64,000 nucleotides of DNA from CAWIJJ01 sp963836425 (GTDB taxonomy: Bacteria > Acidobacteriota > Terriglobia > Bryobacterales > Bryobacteraceae): positions 434,001 through 498,000 of the forward strand of contig CAWIJJ010000017.1 in the NCBI GenBank assembly GCA_963836425.1. The letters are read 5' to 3'. The notes beneath the pieces are model-generated. The model saw only the letters and a program-made list of their open reading frames with translations. It had not been told where the DNA came from and did no database searches. The translations under genes and the position numbers were made by a program. This document shows, piece by piece, positions 1 through 9,519 of this stretch (position 1 is its first letter; the number at the start of each line of letters is the position of its first letter).

Positions 1-562
1 TCTCCTTCGCATGCGGGCCGAGCCCCTTCTGTACCTCGAGCATTGCCTGCACACGCTCCCGCCGTACGCTCTCCGGTTCATTCGGTTCCACACCCTGGAG
101 CACCGGCAGCACGAACTTCGCCTGTGGCGTCTGCTCGAGCAGGACCCCGAATGCATCCAGCAGGAATACGTGGCCGCGAAGCACGCAGAACGCCACCGGC
201 GTGCGCTCGCGGATCTGTACCACCAGCCGCCGCGGCAGAATGCGCGACACCGACGCGCTCTCCACCCAGTCGATGCCGAGCAGCCTCCGCCGCCGCTCCG
301 CCAAAGGCACGGCGAACACGCTGCGATCGAAATCTGTCGCGAAAACACTCTGCACCCTGGCGCGGGACGCATGCGCCAGGCCGTGCACCGTAATCGAATC
401 CGGCACCGACCGGGAAAGCTGGAAATTCGGGCTGGTCAGGGCATAGTGCCGCATTTTGGATGCCGCCCACGCCATGCCGGCGAAGACCAGCAGACCCGCT
501 GCCAGCCCCAGCCACAGCCGCCATTGGATCCCGCTTGCCAGTTTTTTCGATTCGCGCGCCAT
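1..562 (-). CDS. ftsQ: Cell division protein FtsQ, N-terminal part (runs off the left edge)
   Basis: The minus-strand frame from 562 stays open to the window edge for 187 codons. It starts MARESKKLASGIQWRL, followed by one hydrophobic segment (about residues 16-34) and then a POTRA-like region with SVPDSITVHGLAHASR and the FtsQ-type stretch IDWVESASVSRILPRRLVV. FtsQ is the bitopic divisome protein that links FtsA/FtsK to FtsL/FtsB. Its ATG overlaps the murC stop by one base (TGATG), which suggests translational coupling. The C-terminal beta domain lies outside the window. Position at the end of the dcw cluster, directly after murC, supports the call. Confidence 0.85.
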   Translation of the reverse strand, partial: MARESKKLASGIQWRLWLGLAAGLLVFAGMAWAASKMRHYALTSPNFQLSRSVPDSITVHGLAHASRARVQSVFATDFDRSVFAVPLAERRRRLLGIDWVESASVSRILPRRLVVQIRERTPVAFCVLRGHVFLLDAFGVLLEQTPQAKFVLPVLQGVEPNEPESVRRERVQAMLEVQKGLGPHAKE

Positions 563-1941
563 CAAGGTTTCTCCCGCAGCCGCGACAGCACCTTCTCGCC
601 CGCCTGCCAGACATTCCCCGCCCCCAGGGTCAAGACCAGGTCGCCATCCCGCGCCACTTCGAGCAGCGCTTCCACGCCGCGATCCATCGAACCAACGTAC
701 TCGGCCGAGCGGTGGCCGAACTGCCGGATCCGATCCACCAGCGCTTCCGCACTTACTCCTTCGATCGGACGCTCGGAAGCCGCGTAGATATCCAGCACAA
801 ACAACGTGTCGGCCTGGTGGAACGCACCGCCGAATTCGTCCAGCAGGTGAAACGTGCGGCTGTAGCGATGGGGCTGGAACAGCACGTGGACTTTCCGGAA
901 ACCGCACTGCCGCGTGCCGTCGAGGGTCGCATGGATCTCGGTCGGATGATGGCCGTAATCGTCCACCACCGTAATGCCGCGTTCGACGCCGCGCACCTGG
1001 AAGCGGCGGTCCACGCCGCTGAAGGTCGCCAGCGCGTCCCGGGCCACGTCCGGCTTTACCTCGAGTTCCAGTGCGACCGCCACGGCAGCCATGGCGTTCA
1101 GCACGTTGTGATTGCCGGGAATCCGCAAATGGAACCGGCCCAGGTCCTTGCCGCGATATTCCAGCCTGAAATCGGTGGAAAAATGGCCGCACCCGATATC
1201 CATTGCCTGCATGTCCGCCTGCGCCGTCGTTCCGTAGGTGATGGTCCGCCTCTTCACCTCCGGCAGAATGCCCTGCACGTTGGCATCATCCAGGCACACG
1301 ATGACCGTCCCGTAGAACGGCACCTTATTCACGAATTCGATGAACGCGGACCGGATCGACTCGAGGGACGGATAGTGATCCAGGTGCTCCCGGTCGATGT
1401 TCGTCACCACGGCCACAATGGGCGCGAGTTTCAGGAACGAGCCGTCGCTTTCGTCCGACTCGACCACCAGAAAGTCGCTCTTTCCAACGCGCGCGTTGGA
1501 GCCGCCCATCGTTCCGACACGGCCGCCCACCACAACCGTCGGGTCGAGGCCGGCCGCGCTCAGGATCGTCGCCGTCATCGAAGTGGTGGTTGTCTTGCCA
1601 TGGCTGCCCGATACCGCGATCCCGTACTTGAGCCGCATCAGTTCGGCCAGCAGTTCGCCGCGGGGGATCACCGGAATCTGAAGGCGCCGCGCTTCCTGCA
1701 CCTCCGCATTCATCTCGTCCACCGCCGAGCTCACCACCAGCGCCCGCGCCCCGCCCAGGTTCGACGCGTCGTGACCCTCGAAAATCGTGGCTCCCATCGC
1801 CTGCAGACGGTCCGTGATGGGAGAAAGCTTCGCGTCCGATCCGCTGATGCGGTATCCCAGGTTCAATAGAACCTCGGCGATGCCGCTCATGCCGATGCCG
1901 CCGATTCCGGTGAAGTGAAAGTGCTGGGGGCGGAAAAACAT
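562..1941 (-). CDS. murC: UDP-N-acetylmuramate--L-alanine ligase
   Basis: 459 residues, the usual MurC length. It adds L-alanine to UDP-MurNAc, the first step of peptide-stem synthesis in the cytoplasm. The N-terminal Rossmann motif TGIGGIGMSGIAEVL (about residues 11-25) is typical of MurC, and the ATP loop GSHGKTTTT sits at 112-120. The central ligase signature (HHPTEIHATL) and C-terminal FQPHRYSRT are intact. It lies between murG and ftsQ in the dcw cluster; about 56 bp separate it from murG. No murB or ddl follows before ftsQ, unlike the E. coli arrangement. Confidence 0.97.
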   Translation of the reverse strand: MFFRPQHFHFTGIGGIGMSGIAEVLLNLGYRISGSDAKLSPITDRLQAMGATIFEGHDASNLGGARALVVSSAVDEMNAEVQEARRLQIPVIPRGELLAELMRLKYGIAVSGSHGKTTTTSMTATILSAAGLDPTVVVGGRVGTMGGSNARVGKSDFLVVESDESDGSFLKLAPIVAVVTNIDREHLDHYPSLESIRSAFIEFVNKVPFYGTVIVCLDDANVQGILPEVKRRTITYGTTAQADMQAMDIGCGHFSTDFRLEYRGKDLGRFHLRIPGNHNVLNAMAAVAVALELEVKPDVARDALATFSGVDRRFQVRGVERGITVVDDYGHHPTEIHATLDGTRQCGFRKVHVLFQPHRYSRTFHLLDEFGGAFHQADTLFVLDIYAASERPIEGVSAEALVDRIRQFGHRSAEYVGSMDRGVEALLEVARDGDLVLTLGAGNVWQAGEKVLSRLREKP

Positions 1942-1997
1942 TTCCTTAGTGTATTGTTTCGGCTCGCCGCCGAACTGTCAATGGAAATTTGACGGTT

Positions 1998-3059
1998 TTA
2001 ACGGCGCGCCACCTCCTCCAATATGTCGGCTGCGCGCGATGCGGCGCCAGGCTTCGCCAGCCGCCGCGCAGCCTCTCCCATCCGTTCGAGTATGCCGGCC
2101 GTACCGGCCAGCTCCAGAACCGCCGCGGCCAGGGAGACACCTGTCAGCTCCGCATCCCGCACCAGGCGCGCCGCTCCGGCGCGTTCCATGGCTTCCGCGT
2201 TGCGCGTCTGATGATCGTCGGCGGCGAACGGAAACGGCACCAGCACGGACGGTTTCGCCGCAGCCGCCAGTTCGGAAACCGCGCCCGCGCCGGACCGGCA
2301 GACTACGATGTCCGCGGCGGCGAACGCCGCGGGCATGTCCCGGATAAACGGGGTCACTTCTCCATCCATCCCGGAGGCGGCGAAGTCTTCGCGCATGCGG
2401 TCGTACGCTTCCGGTCCGGTCTGATGGACCAGCCGTACCGGAACGGCGGCGCTCCGGAACTGCGGCCAACTGTCCCGTGCCGCCTGGTTGAGCGTGCGCG
2501 AGCCCTGGCTGCCGCCGGTGGTCAGCACGTTCAGGACCGGACCCCGCGGTTTCGGCGGGATGGCGAAAAACTCCTCCCGCACGGGAAGGCCGGTGAGCTC
2601 GGTGCTGCCCGCGCGGAAATAACGCGCCGTCTCGGGAAACGAAATCAGGGCCCTCGCCACCAGCCTGCCGATCGCGCGGTTGGTGAAGCCGGCGATGGCG
2701 TTCGGCTCCATCACCACCACCGGAATCCGCCGGGCCAGCGCCGCGATCACCGGCGGCCCGGCCACGTATCCGCCCATGCTGAAGACCGCCGCCGATTTGC
2801 GCACGCAGCCGCCACAGCCGTACGTCACCAGCGGCAGTTGCACCATGGTGGCGCAGCGCTGCCGGAAACCGACGCGGTTGAGCGCCCCGATGCGGATCTT
2901 CTCGAGGTGAAATCCTTCCGCCGGAACCAGCTTGCTCTCCAGGCCGCGCTCGGTTCCGACGAAAAAAGGTTCGTGCCCGCGCGCGCGCAACTCGCGCGCC
3001 ACCGCCAGTGCCGGTATCACATGCCCCCCCGAACCTCCCCCCGCCATCAGGAACTGCAT
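1998..3059 (-). CDS. murG: Undecaprenyl-PP-MurNAc-pentapeptide GlcNAc transferase
   Basis: 353 residues from the ATG at 3059. MurG makes lipid II from lipid I at the inner face of the membrane. The glycine-rich loop MAGGGSGGHVIPALAVA begins at residue 5, and the second glycosyltransferase motif (TTGGSQGSRTLN) and the sugar-nucleotide region (CRSGAGAVSELAAA) are present. The open frame continues 71 codons upstream into ftsW, but that stretch is an ftsW shadow; the ATG at 3059 matches the family N-terminus and leaves 2 bases after the ftsW stop. Confidence 0.96.
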   Translation of the reverse strand: MQFLMAGGGSGGHVIPALAVARELRARGHEPFFVGTERGLESKLVPAEGFHLEKIRIGALNRVGFRQRCATMVQLPLVTYGCGGCVRKSAAVFSMGGYVAGPPVIAALARRIPVVVMEPNAIAGFTNRAIGRLVARALISFPETARYFRAGSTELTGLPVREEFFAIPPKPRGPVLNVLTTGGSQGSRTLNQAARDSWPQFRSAAVPVRLVHQTGPEAYDRMREDFAASGMDGEVTPFIRDMPAAFAAADIVVCRSGAGAVSELAAAAKPSVLVPFPFAADDHQTRNAEAMERAGAARLVRDAELTGVSLAAAVLELAGTAGILERMGEAARRLAKPGAASRAADILEEVARR

Positions 3060-3061
3060 CC

Positions 3062-4210
3062 TCAGCCCGCGTGCTCGGATATGTTCATCAGCATGCCCAG
3101 CAGCGCCAGCGTGCTGAAGAGCGAACTGCCGCCGTAGCTGATCATCGGCAGCGGAATTCCCTTGGTCGGCATCATGCCGAGAACGACGCTCATATTGATC
3201 AGACCCTGGACGACGATCACCACCGTGATTCCGAGCGCCAGGTACCGGCCGAATTCGTCGCTCATCCGCCACGATGCTCTGAACCCGCGCCAGAGCACGA
3301 TGCAGAAACCGAGCAGCAGGCCCGCGGACCCGAACAGTCCCAATTCTTCGGCCACAACCGCGTAGATGAAATCGGTGTGCGCTTCGGGCAGGTAGAGCAG
3401 TTTCTGCTTCCCGTTCATCAGCCCTACGCCTGCCGGCCCGCCCGCCCCAACCGCGATTTTGGACATGCGCAACTGGTAGTTGGTATCGCGCGTGGTGAGC
3501 GATTTTTCCATCCGCGCTTTAATGGTTCCCTGCGGGTCGATCTTCGCCACCAGGCGGAACTCGGGATCGAAGAAGCGCACCACCCTCGCCAGCCGGAAGG
3601 GCTCACGATAAATCGAAACGCCGACTCCCAGCAGGGCGACCGCCGCCGCAATGGCGCAGTACCGCCAGCGCAGCCCCGCTACGAAGAAGACGACTGCCGC
3701 GGTGGCCCCCAGCACCACCGCCGTGCCCAGGTCGGCCACCACCACCGCGAAAATAACCAGCCCTACCGCCAGTGCCGCCGGCACCAGCGTGTGCCGGGGG
3801 TTATTGATGGCGCGGCCGCGCCAGGAAACAAAAAAGGCGAGGAAGATGACGAGCGCCGGCTTGGCCAGTTCACTTGGCTGCGCGCCCACCGGTCCGACAC
3901 GCAGCCACCGGTGGTGCGCCGTATCGAGTGCATAGGCCGCCGCGAGCAGCACCAGCGCCAGGCTGACCGCCGGAAAGGCAACCGCCGGGCTGTTGAACTT
4001 GCGATAGTTGGTCTTCTTCAGCACCATCATGATGGCCACCGAAACGATGGCCCACCCGCCCTGCCGGCCGACGAAGTACCAACTGGAATTGAACCGCTCG
4101 TCCATGCGCGCCATTACGGAGGACGCGCTGTACACCATCAGCAGCCCGAACGACACCATGACCAGGATGGTGGCGAAAAGGTACCAGTCCGTTTTGAGAC
4201 GTTGCGACAT
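3062..4210 (-). CDS. ftsW: Lipid II polymerase / divisome protein FtsW (SEDS family)
   Basis: 382 residues with about ten hydrophobic segments. FtsW is the SEDS glycosyltransferase that polymerises lipid II at the septum together with its cognate PBP (FtsI, encoded upstream in the same cluster). Visible SEDS features include GPVGAQPSELAKPAL (about 127-141), the long extracytoplasmic loop, PEAHTDFIYAVVAEELG and the C-terminal KGIPLPMISYGGSS. The position between murD and murG is the standard dcw position and favours FtsW over RodA. Confidence 0.95.
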   Translation of the reverse strand: MSQRLKTDWYLFATILVMVSFGLLMVYSASSVMARMDERFNSSWYFVGRQGGWAIVSVAIMMVLKKTNYRKFNSPAVAFPAVSLALVLLAAAYALDTAHHRWLRVGPVGAQPSELAKPALVIFLAFFVSWRGRAINNPRHTLVPAALAVGLVIFAVVVADLGTAVVLGATAAVVFFVAGLRWRYCAIAAAVALLGVGVSIYREPFRLARVVRFFDPEFRLVAKIDPQGTIKARMEKSLTTRDTNYQLRMSKIAVGAGGPAGVGLMNGKQKLLYLPEAHTDFIYAVVAEELGLFGSAGLLLGFCIVLWRGFRASWRMSDEFGRYLALGITVVIVVQGLINMSVVLGMMPTKGIPLPMISYGGSSLFSTLALLGMLMNISEHAG

Positions 4211-4211
4211 A

Positions 4212-5552
4212 TCAATCCTCCGGCTTCAATTCGCTGACCAGCCGCTTGAAAACCTCTCCCCGATGTTCGTAGCTGCGGAACTGGTCGAAACTGGCGCAGG
4301 CGGGCGCCAGCAGCACCGTGTCTCCCGGCTTCGCGTTTTCGAAACCATACTTCACCGCCGCCTCGAGCGTTTTCGCGTCCTCCAGGGGAATCGTGCCGGC
4401 AAGTTGCGCGGCGATCTTCCCTGCCGCCGCACCGATCAGCAGCGCCGCTCGCGCCTTGGAGGCAAGCGGCGCGCGCAGCGCCGCGTAATCGAGACCCTTG
4501 TCCTTGCCACCGAGAATCACCCAGACGCCGCCCGGAAACGCGTCCAGCGCTTTCAGGGTTGCGTCGACGCTGGTGGCCTTGGAATCGTTATAGAAATCCA
4601 CGCCGTTCAGGCTTCGCACGAACTCCAACCGGTGCTCCACGGCGCGGAACGTGCGCACCGCGGCCGCTATGGCTTCGTGCCCCACACCGGCGCGCGCCGC
4701 CGCGATCGAAGCCGCCAGCACATTCTCGATGTTGTGGCGGCCGCGGATCGGAATTTCCGCCGCTTCCATCAGCAGCTTGCCGTCGAGGACCAGCTTTTCT
4801 CCGCATAGACTTGCCCCCGGCGTTACTTTGCGCGAACTGCTGAACCATCGCACCGCCGCGGCCGTGCGGCCGGCGAAGCTCGCGCAGACCGGATCGTCGG
4901 CGTTGAGCACCGCGTAGTCGCCCGCCTGCTGCGTTTCGAAGAGCCGGCCCTTGGCGGCGGCATATTTCTCAAAAGTGTGGTGGCGGTCCAGGTGATTCTG
5001 CGTCACATTCAGGGCCAGCCCGATGTGCGCGCGAAAAGCTTCGATCGTCTCCAGTTGAAAGCTCGACAGCTCCAGCACGTTCCAACCGTCGTCGCGCGAA
5101 CCCTCGACCATCGACGTGACCGCCGTTCCGATGTTTCCTCCCACCTGCGCCGGCACGCCGGCTTCGTGCAGGATGTGGAAGATCAGGCTGGTGGTGGTGG
5201 TCTTTCCGTTGGAACCCGTGATGCCGATGTTCCGTCCGCGGAGGAAAGGGGCCGCCAATTCGACCTCGCCGATCACCGGAACGCCCCGGCCGCGCGCCTC
5301 TTCAAGTGCCGGCAGATCGACCGGCACATCCGGCGAAATCACGATGAGGTCGCAACCTTCGAATACTTCGGGCGATTGGCGGTTGAAGGGTACGTGGAGG
5401 GCTGCCAGTGTTTCCGCGGCTTCCCCAAGCTCCTCGAGCGGCTTCAGGTCTGTGGCGCGCACCTCCGCTCCCCGTTCGGCCAGCAGCCGGGCCGAAGCAA
5501 GGCCCGACTTCTTCATCCCTATCACCAGCGCGCGTTTCCGCTTGAGCTCCAT
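4212..5552 (-). CDS. murD: UDP-N-acetylmuramoyl-L-alanine--D-glutamate ligase
   Basis: 446 residues. It adds D-glutamate to UDP-MurNAc-L-Ala in the cytoplasm. The N-terminal GMKKSGLASARLLAERG is the MurD nucleotide-fold signature, the ATP loop GSNGKTTTT follows near residue 115, and the Mur-ligase C-terminal domain carries YNDSKATSVDATLKAL and ILGGKDKGLDY. It is one base from ftsW and three bases after the mraY stop, so clearly in the dcw operon. Confidence 0.97.
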   Translation of the reverse strand: MELKRKRALVIGMKKSGLASARLLAERGAEVRATDLKPLEELGEAAETLAALHVPFNRQSPEVFEGCDLIVISPDVPVDLPALEEARGRGVPVIGEVELAAPFLRGRNIGITGSNGKTTTTSLIFHILHEAGVPAQVGGNIGTAVTSMVEGSRDDGWNVLELSSFQLETIEAFRAHIGLALNVTQNHLDRHHTFEKYAAAKGRLFETQQAGDYAVLNADDPVCASFAGRTAAAVRWFSSSRKVTPGASLCGEKLVLDGKLLMEAAEIPIRGRHNIENVLAASIAAARAGVGHEAIAAAVRTFRAVEHRLEFVRSLNGVDFYNDSKATSVDATLKALDAFPGGVWVILGGKDKGLDYAALRAPLASKARAALLIGAAAGKIAAQLAGTIPLEDAKTLEAAVKYGFENAKPGDTVLLAPACASFDQFRSYEHRGEVFKRLVSELKPED

Positions 5553-5555
5553 TTC

Positions 5556-6692
5556 CTATCTCAGCTTCAAAGTGGTCAGCGCGAAAAGCGCCAGCACCAG
5601 TCCCGCAATCCAGAAGCGTGCGATGATCTTCGATTCGGTCCAGCCCAGCGCTTCGAAATGGTGATGCAGCGGAGCCATTTTGAAGATGCGCTTGCCTCCA
5701 CGCAGCTTGTAGCTCCCTACCTGGAGAATCACCGAGACCGCCTCCAGAATGAAGATGCCGCCGATGAATAACAACAGCACCTCCTGCTTGATCAGCACGG
5801 CCACCACGGCCATCGCTCCGCCCAGCCCGAGCGAGCCCACGTCGCCCATGAAGATCTCCGCCGGATGCGCGTTGTACCAGAGGAAGCCCAGGCTCGCGCC
5901 CGTCATGGCGCCGCAGAAGATCGTCAGCTCGCCGGTGCGCGGGTTGCGCGCCAGTTGGAGATACTGCGCCAGCTCGGCGTGTCCGCCGGCATAGGTCAGC
6001 ACCGTGAGCGCTCCCGCCGCGATCACCATCAGCCCGATGGCGAGGCCGTCGAGCCCGTCGGTCAGGTTGACGGCGTTGGACATGAAGACCACCACCAGGG
6101 AGACAAAAATACAGAACGGCGCCGCGCCGATCACGTAAGTCCAGGGGTTCCGCAGCAGCGAGTCGATCAGCAGCGAGGGGCTGAACTGCTTCAGAAACGG
6201 CACGTTCATCGCCGTCGAATAGTCGCCGTAAGCCCGCATCAGGAGCAGCAGCCCGGCAAAGGAAAATCCCAGCCCGAACTGGTAGACCAGCTTCCGGCGG
6301 CCGCTCAGGCCGAGATTCCGGCGGCGCGTGATCTTGGCGTAGTCGTCGAGAAATCCGATCCATCCATAACCGAGCAGGGCGGCCAGCGCGATCCAGACGT
6401 AGCCAAACCGCAGGTCCGCCCAGAGCAGCGTCGGGATCACGATGGAAATAATGATGAGCACCCCGCCCATGGTCGGCGTGCCCGCCTTCTTCTGGTGGGA
6501 CTTTGGCCCTTCCTCGCGGATGTATTGCCCGATCTGGAACTCGCGCAGCTTCTCAATCAGCCAGGGACCGAGCGCTACGCACAGGAACAGCGCCGTGATG
6601 CTCGCAAACATCGTTCGCGAGGTGATATAGCCGAAAACACGGAAAGGACTGAAGTGCCGGTAAAGCTGTTCGTAGAGCAGGTAGTAGAGCAT
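5556..6692 (-). CDS. mraY: Phospho-MurNAc-pentapeptide transferase (lipid I synthase)
   Basis: 378 residues, ten or so hydrophobic segments. MraY transfers phospho-MurNAc-pentapeptide to undecaprenyl phosphate. Conserved motifs are all visible: KAGTPTMGG early, the aspartate pair FLDDYAK, NLTDGLDGLA, FMGDVGSLGLGG and MAPLHHHFE near the C-terminus. It is three bases from murD and two bases after the murF stop. Confidence 0.97.
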   Translation of the reverse strand: MLYYLLYEQLYRHFSPFRVFGYITSRTMFASITALFLCVALGPWLIEKLREFQIGQYIREEGPKSHQKKAGTPTMGGVLIIISIVIPTLLWADLRFGYVWIALAALLGYGWIGFLDDYAKITRRRNLGLSGRRKLVYQFGLGFSFAGLLLLMRAYGDYSTAMNVPFLKQFSPSLLIDSLLRNPWTYVIGAAPFCIFVSLVVVFMSNAVNLTDGLDGLAIGLMVIAAGALTVLTYAGGHAELAQYLQLARNPRTGELTIFCGAMTGASLGFLWYNAHPAEIFMGDVGSLGLGGAMAVVAVLIKQEVLLLFIGGIFILEAVSVILQVGSYKLRGGKRIFKMAPLHHHFEALGWTESKIIARFWIAGLVLALFALTTLKLR

Positions 6693-6694
6693 GG

Positions 6695-8032
6695 CTAGGC
6701 CAAAAACCTCTCGAGCGCGAGTTCGACCCGGACGCCGCGCGACCCCTTAAAGAGGACCGCGTCGCCGGCGCGCGCCACCTGCCGGACAAACTCTCCCGCT
6801 TCGCCGGAATTTTCGAAAAACTGCACGCCTTCGCGCGGCATTCCCGCCGCCACCGCTCCTTCCACCATCTCCCGGGCATGCCCGCCCACACCCACCAGGT
6901 AGTCGACGCCGCTCCGCGCCGCATATCTGCCTACTTCGCAATGCAAGGCCGGCGCGCTGGCTCCGAGTTCCCGCATCTCCCCGAGGACGGCGATGCGCCT
7001 CAATGCCGACGTTTGCCGCAGCACGTCCAGCATGGACCTGGCGGCCTCCGGATTGGAGTTATAGCAATCGTTCCAGATGACGATACCCCGCTGCTCCAGC
7101 CGCTCGCCTCGCATCTTCCCCGCCGCGAACGAGCGCACAGCGTCGCGAAGCCGCTCCGGCGCGATGCCGAACGAAGTCGCCGTGGCGATCCCGGCCAGCA
7201 GGTTGAGCACCGAGTGGCGGCCCGTCAATCCGGTTTCGAACGCCACTCCCATGGCGTCGAAGCGTGTGCCGGACGCCGTCGCCTCCACCTCCGTGGCGCG
7301 GACGTCGGCATCTTCGGCGAATCCGAACAGCACGGTGCGTCCCGGGTGCGTTTCGCGAAAACGCCGCACCCGCTCGTCGTCCGCATTGAGGACGGCGATG
7401 CCGTGCTCCGGAAGACCCTCGATCAATTCCCGCTTGGCGGCGGCAATGCCGTCGATCGATTCGAAGAATTCGGCGTGCGCGTAGCCCACGTTGGTCACTA
7501 CCCCGCAGTCGGCCCGCGCGATCGCAGCCAGGTCGCGAATTTCGCCCGCGTGGTTCATTCCCATCTCGAGCACCGCGATGCGGCAATCCTCTGGCAGCCG
7601 CAGGATCGAAAGCGGCACGCCGATGTCGTTGTTCAGATTGCCGGCAGTGCGGCCCACCTTATGTTCCACCGCCAGCAGGTGGGCGATGACGTCTTTGGTG
7701 GTAGTCTTGCCCGCGCTGCCCGTCACGCCGATTACCACGCCCCCCCACTGCGCTCGCGCCCAAGCCGCCAGTTGACCCAGCGCCCGCCGCGTGTCCGCAA
7801 CCTGCAATTCGCGCACGGAGCCGCCCGGTCTTTCCACCACCGCGCCGGCCGCGCCGTTCGCCAGCACCGCGTCCACGAATTGATGGCCGTCGTGGTTCGG
7901 CCCGCGGATGGCGAAATAGGCGTCCCCCGGATTCTGTGTCCGGCTGTCCACGCTCCAGCCGGTCACAAGCGCCGGCGGCGGAGTCCCGGCGGCCCCTATT
8001 GCGGCCGCAACTGTTGGCAAATCAAAGGTCAT
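6695..8032 (-). CDS. murF: UDP-MurNAc-tripeptide--D-alanyl-D-alanine ligase
   Basis: 445 residues. MurF adds the D-Ala-D-Ala dipeptide, completing the pentapeptide precursor. The ATP loop GVTGSAGKTTTKDV lies near residues 103-116; the MurF signature NLNNDIGVPLSIL and the motif IWNDCYNSNPEA are present. The N-terminal MurE/F substrate domain (GWSVDSRTQNPGDAYFAI) is intact. It sits two bases after murE and two bases before mraY. Confidence 0.96.
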   Translation of the reverse strand: MTFDLPTVAAAIGAAGTPPPALVTGWSVDSRTQNPGDAYFAIRGPNHDGHQFVDAVLANGAAGAVVERPGGSVRELQVADTRRALGQLAAWARAQWGGVVIGVTGSAGKTTTKDVIAHLLAVEHKVGRTAGNLNNDIGVPLSILRLPEDCRIAVLEMGMNHAGEIRDLAAIARADCGVVTNVGYAHAEFFESIDGIAAAKRELIEGLPEHGIAVLNADDERVRRFRETHPGRTVLFGFAEDADVRATEVEATASGTRFDAMGVAFETGLTGRHSVLNLLAGIATATSFGIAPERLRDAVRSFAAGKMRGERLEQRGIVIWNDCYNSNPEAARSMLDVLRQTSALRRIAVLGEMRELGASAPALHCEVGRYAARSGVDYLVGVGGHAREMVEGAVAAGMPREGVQFFENSGEAGEFVRQVARAGDAVLFKGSRGVRVELALERFLA

Positions 8033-8034
8033 GG

Positions 8035-9519
8035 TTACCCGGGTTTCTGATACCCGTAACCCTTCAGCACTTCTCGCGCCACCGCACGGTCGTCGAAAGC
8101 GATCGTCTTGTCCTTGAGCACCTGGTACGTTTCGTGTCCTTTTCCGGCCAGAATAACGATGTCGCCTTCCCGGGCCTGCTGAAGCGCACGACCAATCGCG
8201 GTCGCGCGATCCGGCTCCACGATGTGCGGAACGTCCACCCGCCGGACTCCCACCAGAGCGTCGTTCATGATCGCCAGCGGATCCTCGGAACGCGGATTGT
8301 CGCTCGTCAGCACCACGAAATCGCTCGCCTCCGCCGCCGCCTGGCCCATCAGCGGGCGCTTGCTCCGGTCACGGTCTCCCCCGCAGCCGAAAAGCGTGAT
8401 CACCCGTCGCGGATTGAGCCCCCGGGCCACCGCGATCACGTTGCGCAGCGCATCGTCGGTATGAGCGTAGTCCACGACGACGACGAACGGCTGACCCTGG
8501 TCCACGCGCTCGAAGCGGCCCGGCACATTGGCGAGGGCCGCGATTCCGCGGGCGATCGTCTCCGCGTTCATGCCGTAAGAGAGCCCTACCCCGCAGGCTG
8601 CGAGGATGTTATACACGTTGAATTTCCCGATCAGTGGCGACTCGATCGGGAAGCGCATCTTGCCGAACTGCACCTCGAATTTCAATCCGCGGAATGTGGA
8701 GGAGACATGCCTTGCCCGCAACTCCGCATCCTGTCCGAGCCCGTAGCGGAAGACCTGCGTTCGCGGGTGCAGCTTGAGCTTGCGGCCATATTCGTCGTCA
8801 CGATTGATGACGGCGGCGGCGGGAGGCGGACCGCCGGCCCCTTCAAACAACATCTGCTTGGCGGCGAAGTACGCCTCCATGGAGCCGTGGAAGTCGAGAT
8901 GATCGCGAGTCAGATTGGTGAACACCGCGGTATGGAAGCGAAGCCCGTAGACCCGGCCCAGCGCCAGCGCGTGCGAGGAGACTTCCATGACGGCGTGGGT
9001 GCCGCCCGCCCGTTCGAGTTCACCGAACAGGCGGATCAGTTCGAGCGATTCGGGGGTAGTGTTGACGGCCGGCAGCACCTTGCCCGCCAGGTGATATTCG
9101 ATTGTGCCGATCAGGGCAGTGGTGTGGCCCGCGACCCGTAGGACCGAATCGACCAGATAGGACGTGGTGGTTTTGCCGTTGGTGCCGGTGATGCCGGTGA
9201 GATCAATGCGGTCGTCGGGAGCGCCATAGAAATTGCGCGCGGCCAGCGCAAGCGCGTGCCGGCCGTGCTCCACCTGAATCCATTGACTTTCGAGGCCCGC
9301 CACCGGATCGCTTTCGCCGGCCACGCCGACCGCACCCTTTTCGAGGGCCTGGCGGGCGAACTCGCGGCCGTCGGCGCGGCTGCCCGGAAAGGCAAAGAAG
9401 AGGTATCCCTGGCCGGTCCTCCTGGAATCGTATTCGATGCCTTGCACCGTGGCGGCGCCAAGTCCGGCCGGCAGCGGCTGCTTCAGCCGCACGCCGGAGA
9501 GAACATCGGCCAGGGTCAT
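8035..9519 (-). CDS. murE: UDP-MurNAc-L-Ala-D-Glu--meso-diaminopimelate ligase
   Basis: 494 residues. It adds the third stem residue in the cytoplasm. The N-terminal motif GIEYDSRRTGQGYLFFAF and ATP loop GTNGKTTTSYLV are typical of MurE. The substrate-selecting motif reads DNPR (in VLTSDNPRSEDP), which in characterised MurE enzymes goes with meso-diaminopimelate rather than lysine, so this organism probably has DAP-type peptidoglycan. The start overlaps the ftsI stop by four bases. Confidence 0.96.
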   Translation of the reverse strand: MTLADVLSGVRLKQPLPAGLGAATVQGIEYDSRRTGQGYLFFAFPGSRADGREFARQALEKGAVGVAGESDPVAGLESQWIQVEHGRHALALAARNFYGAPDDRIDLTGITGTNGKTTTSYLVDSVLRVAGHTTALIGTIEYHLAGKVLPAVNTTPESLELIRLFGELERAGGTHAVMEVSSHALALGRVYGLRFHTAVFTNLTRDHLDFHGSMEAYFAAKQMLFEGAGGPPPAAAVINRDDEYGRKLKLHPRTQVFRYGLGQDAELRARHVSSTFRGLKFEVQFGKMRFPIESPLIGKFNVYNILAACGVGLSYGMNAETIARGIAALANVPGRFERVDQGQPFVVVVDYAHTDDALRNVIAVARGLNPRRVITLFGCGGDRDRSKRPLMGQAAAEASDFVVLTSDNPRSEDPLAIMNDALVGVRRVDVPHIVEPDRATAIGRALQQAREGDIVILAGKGHETYQVLKDKTIAFDDRAVAREVLKGYGYQKPG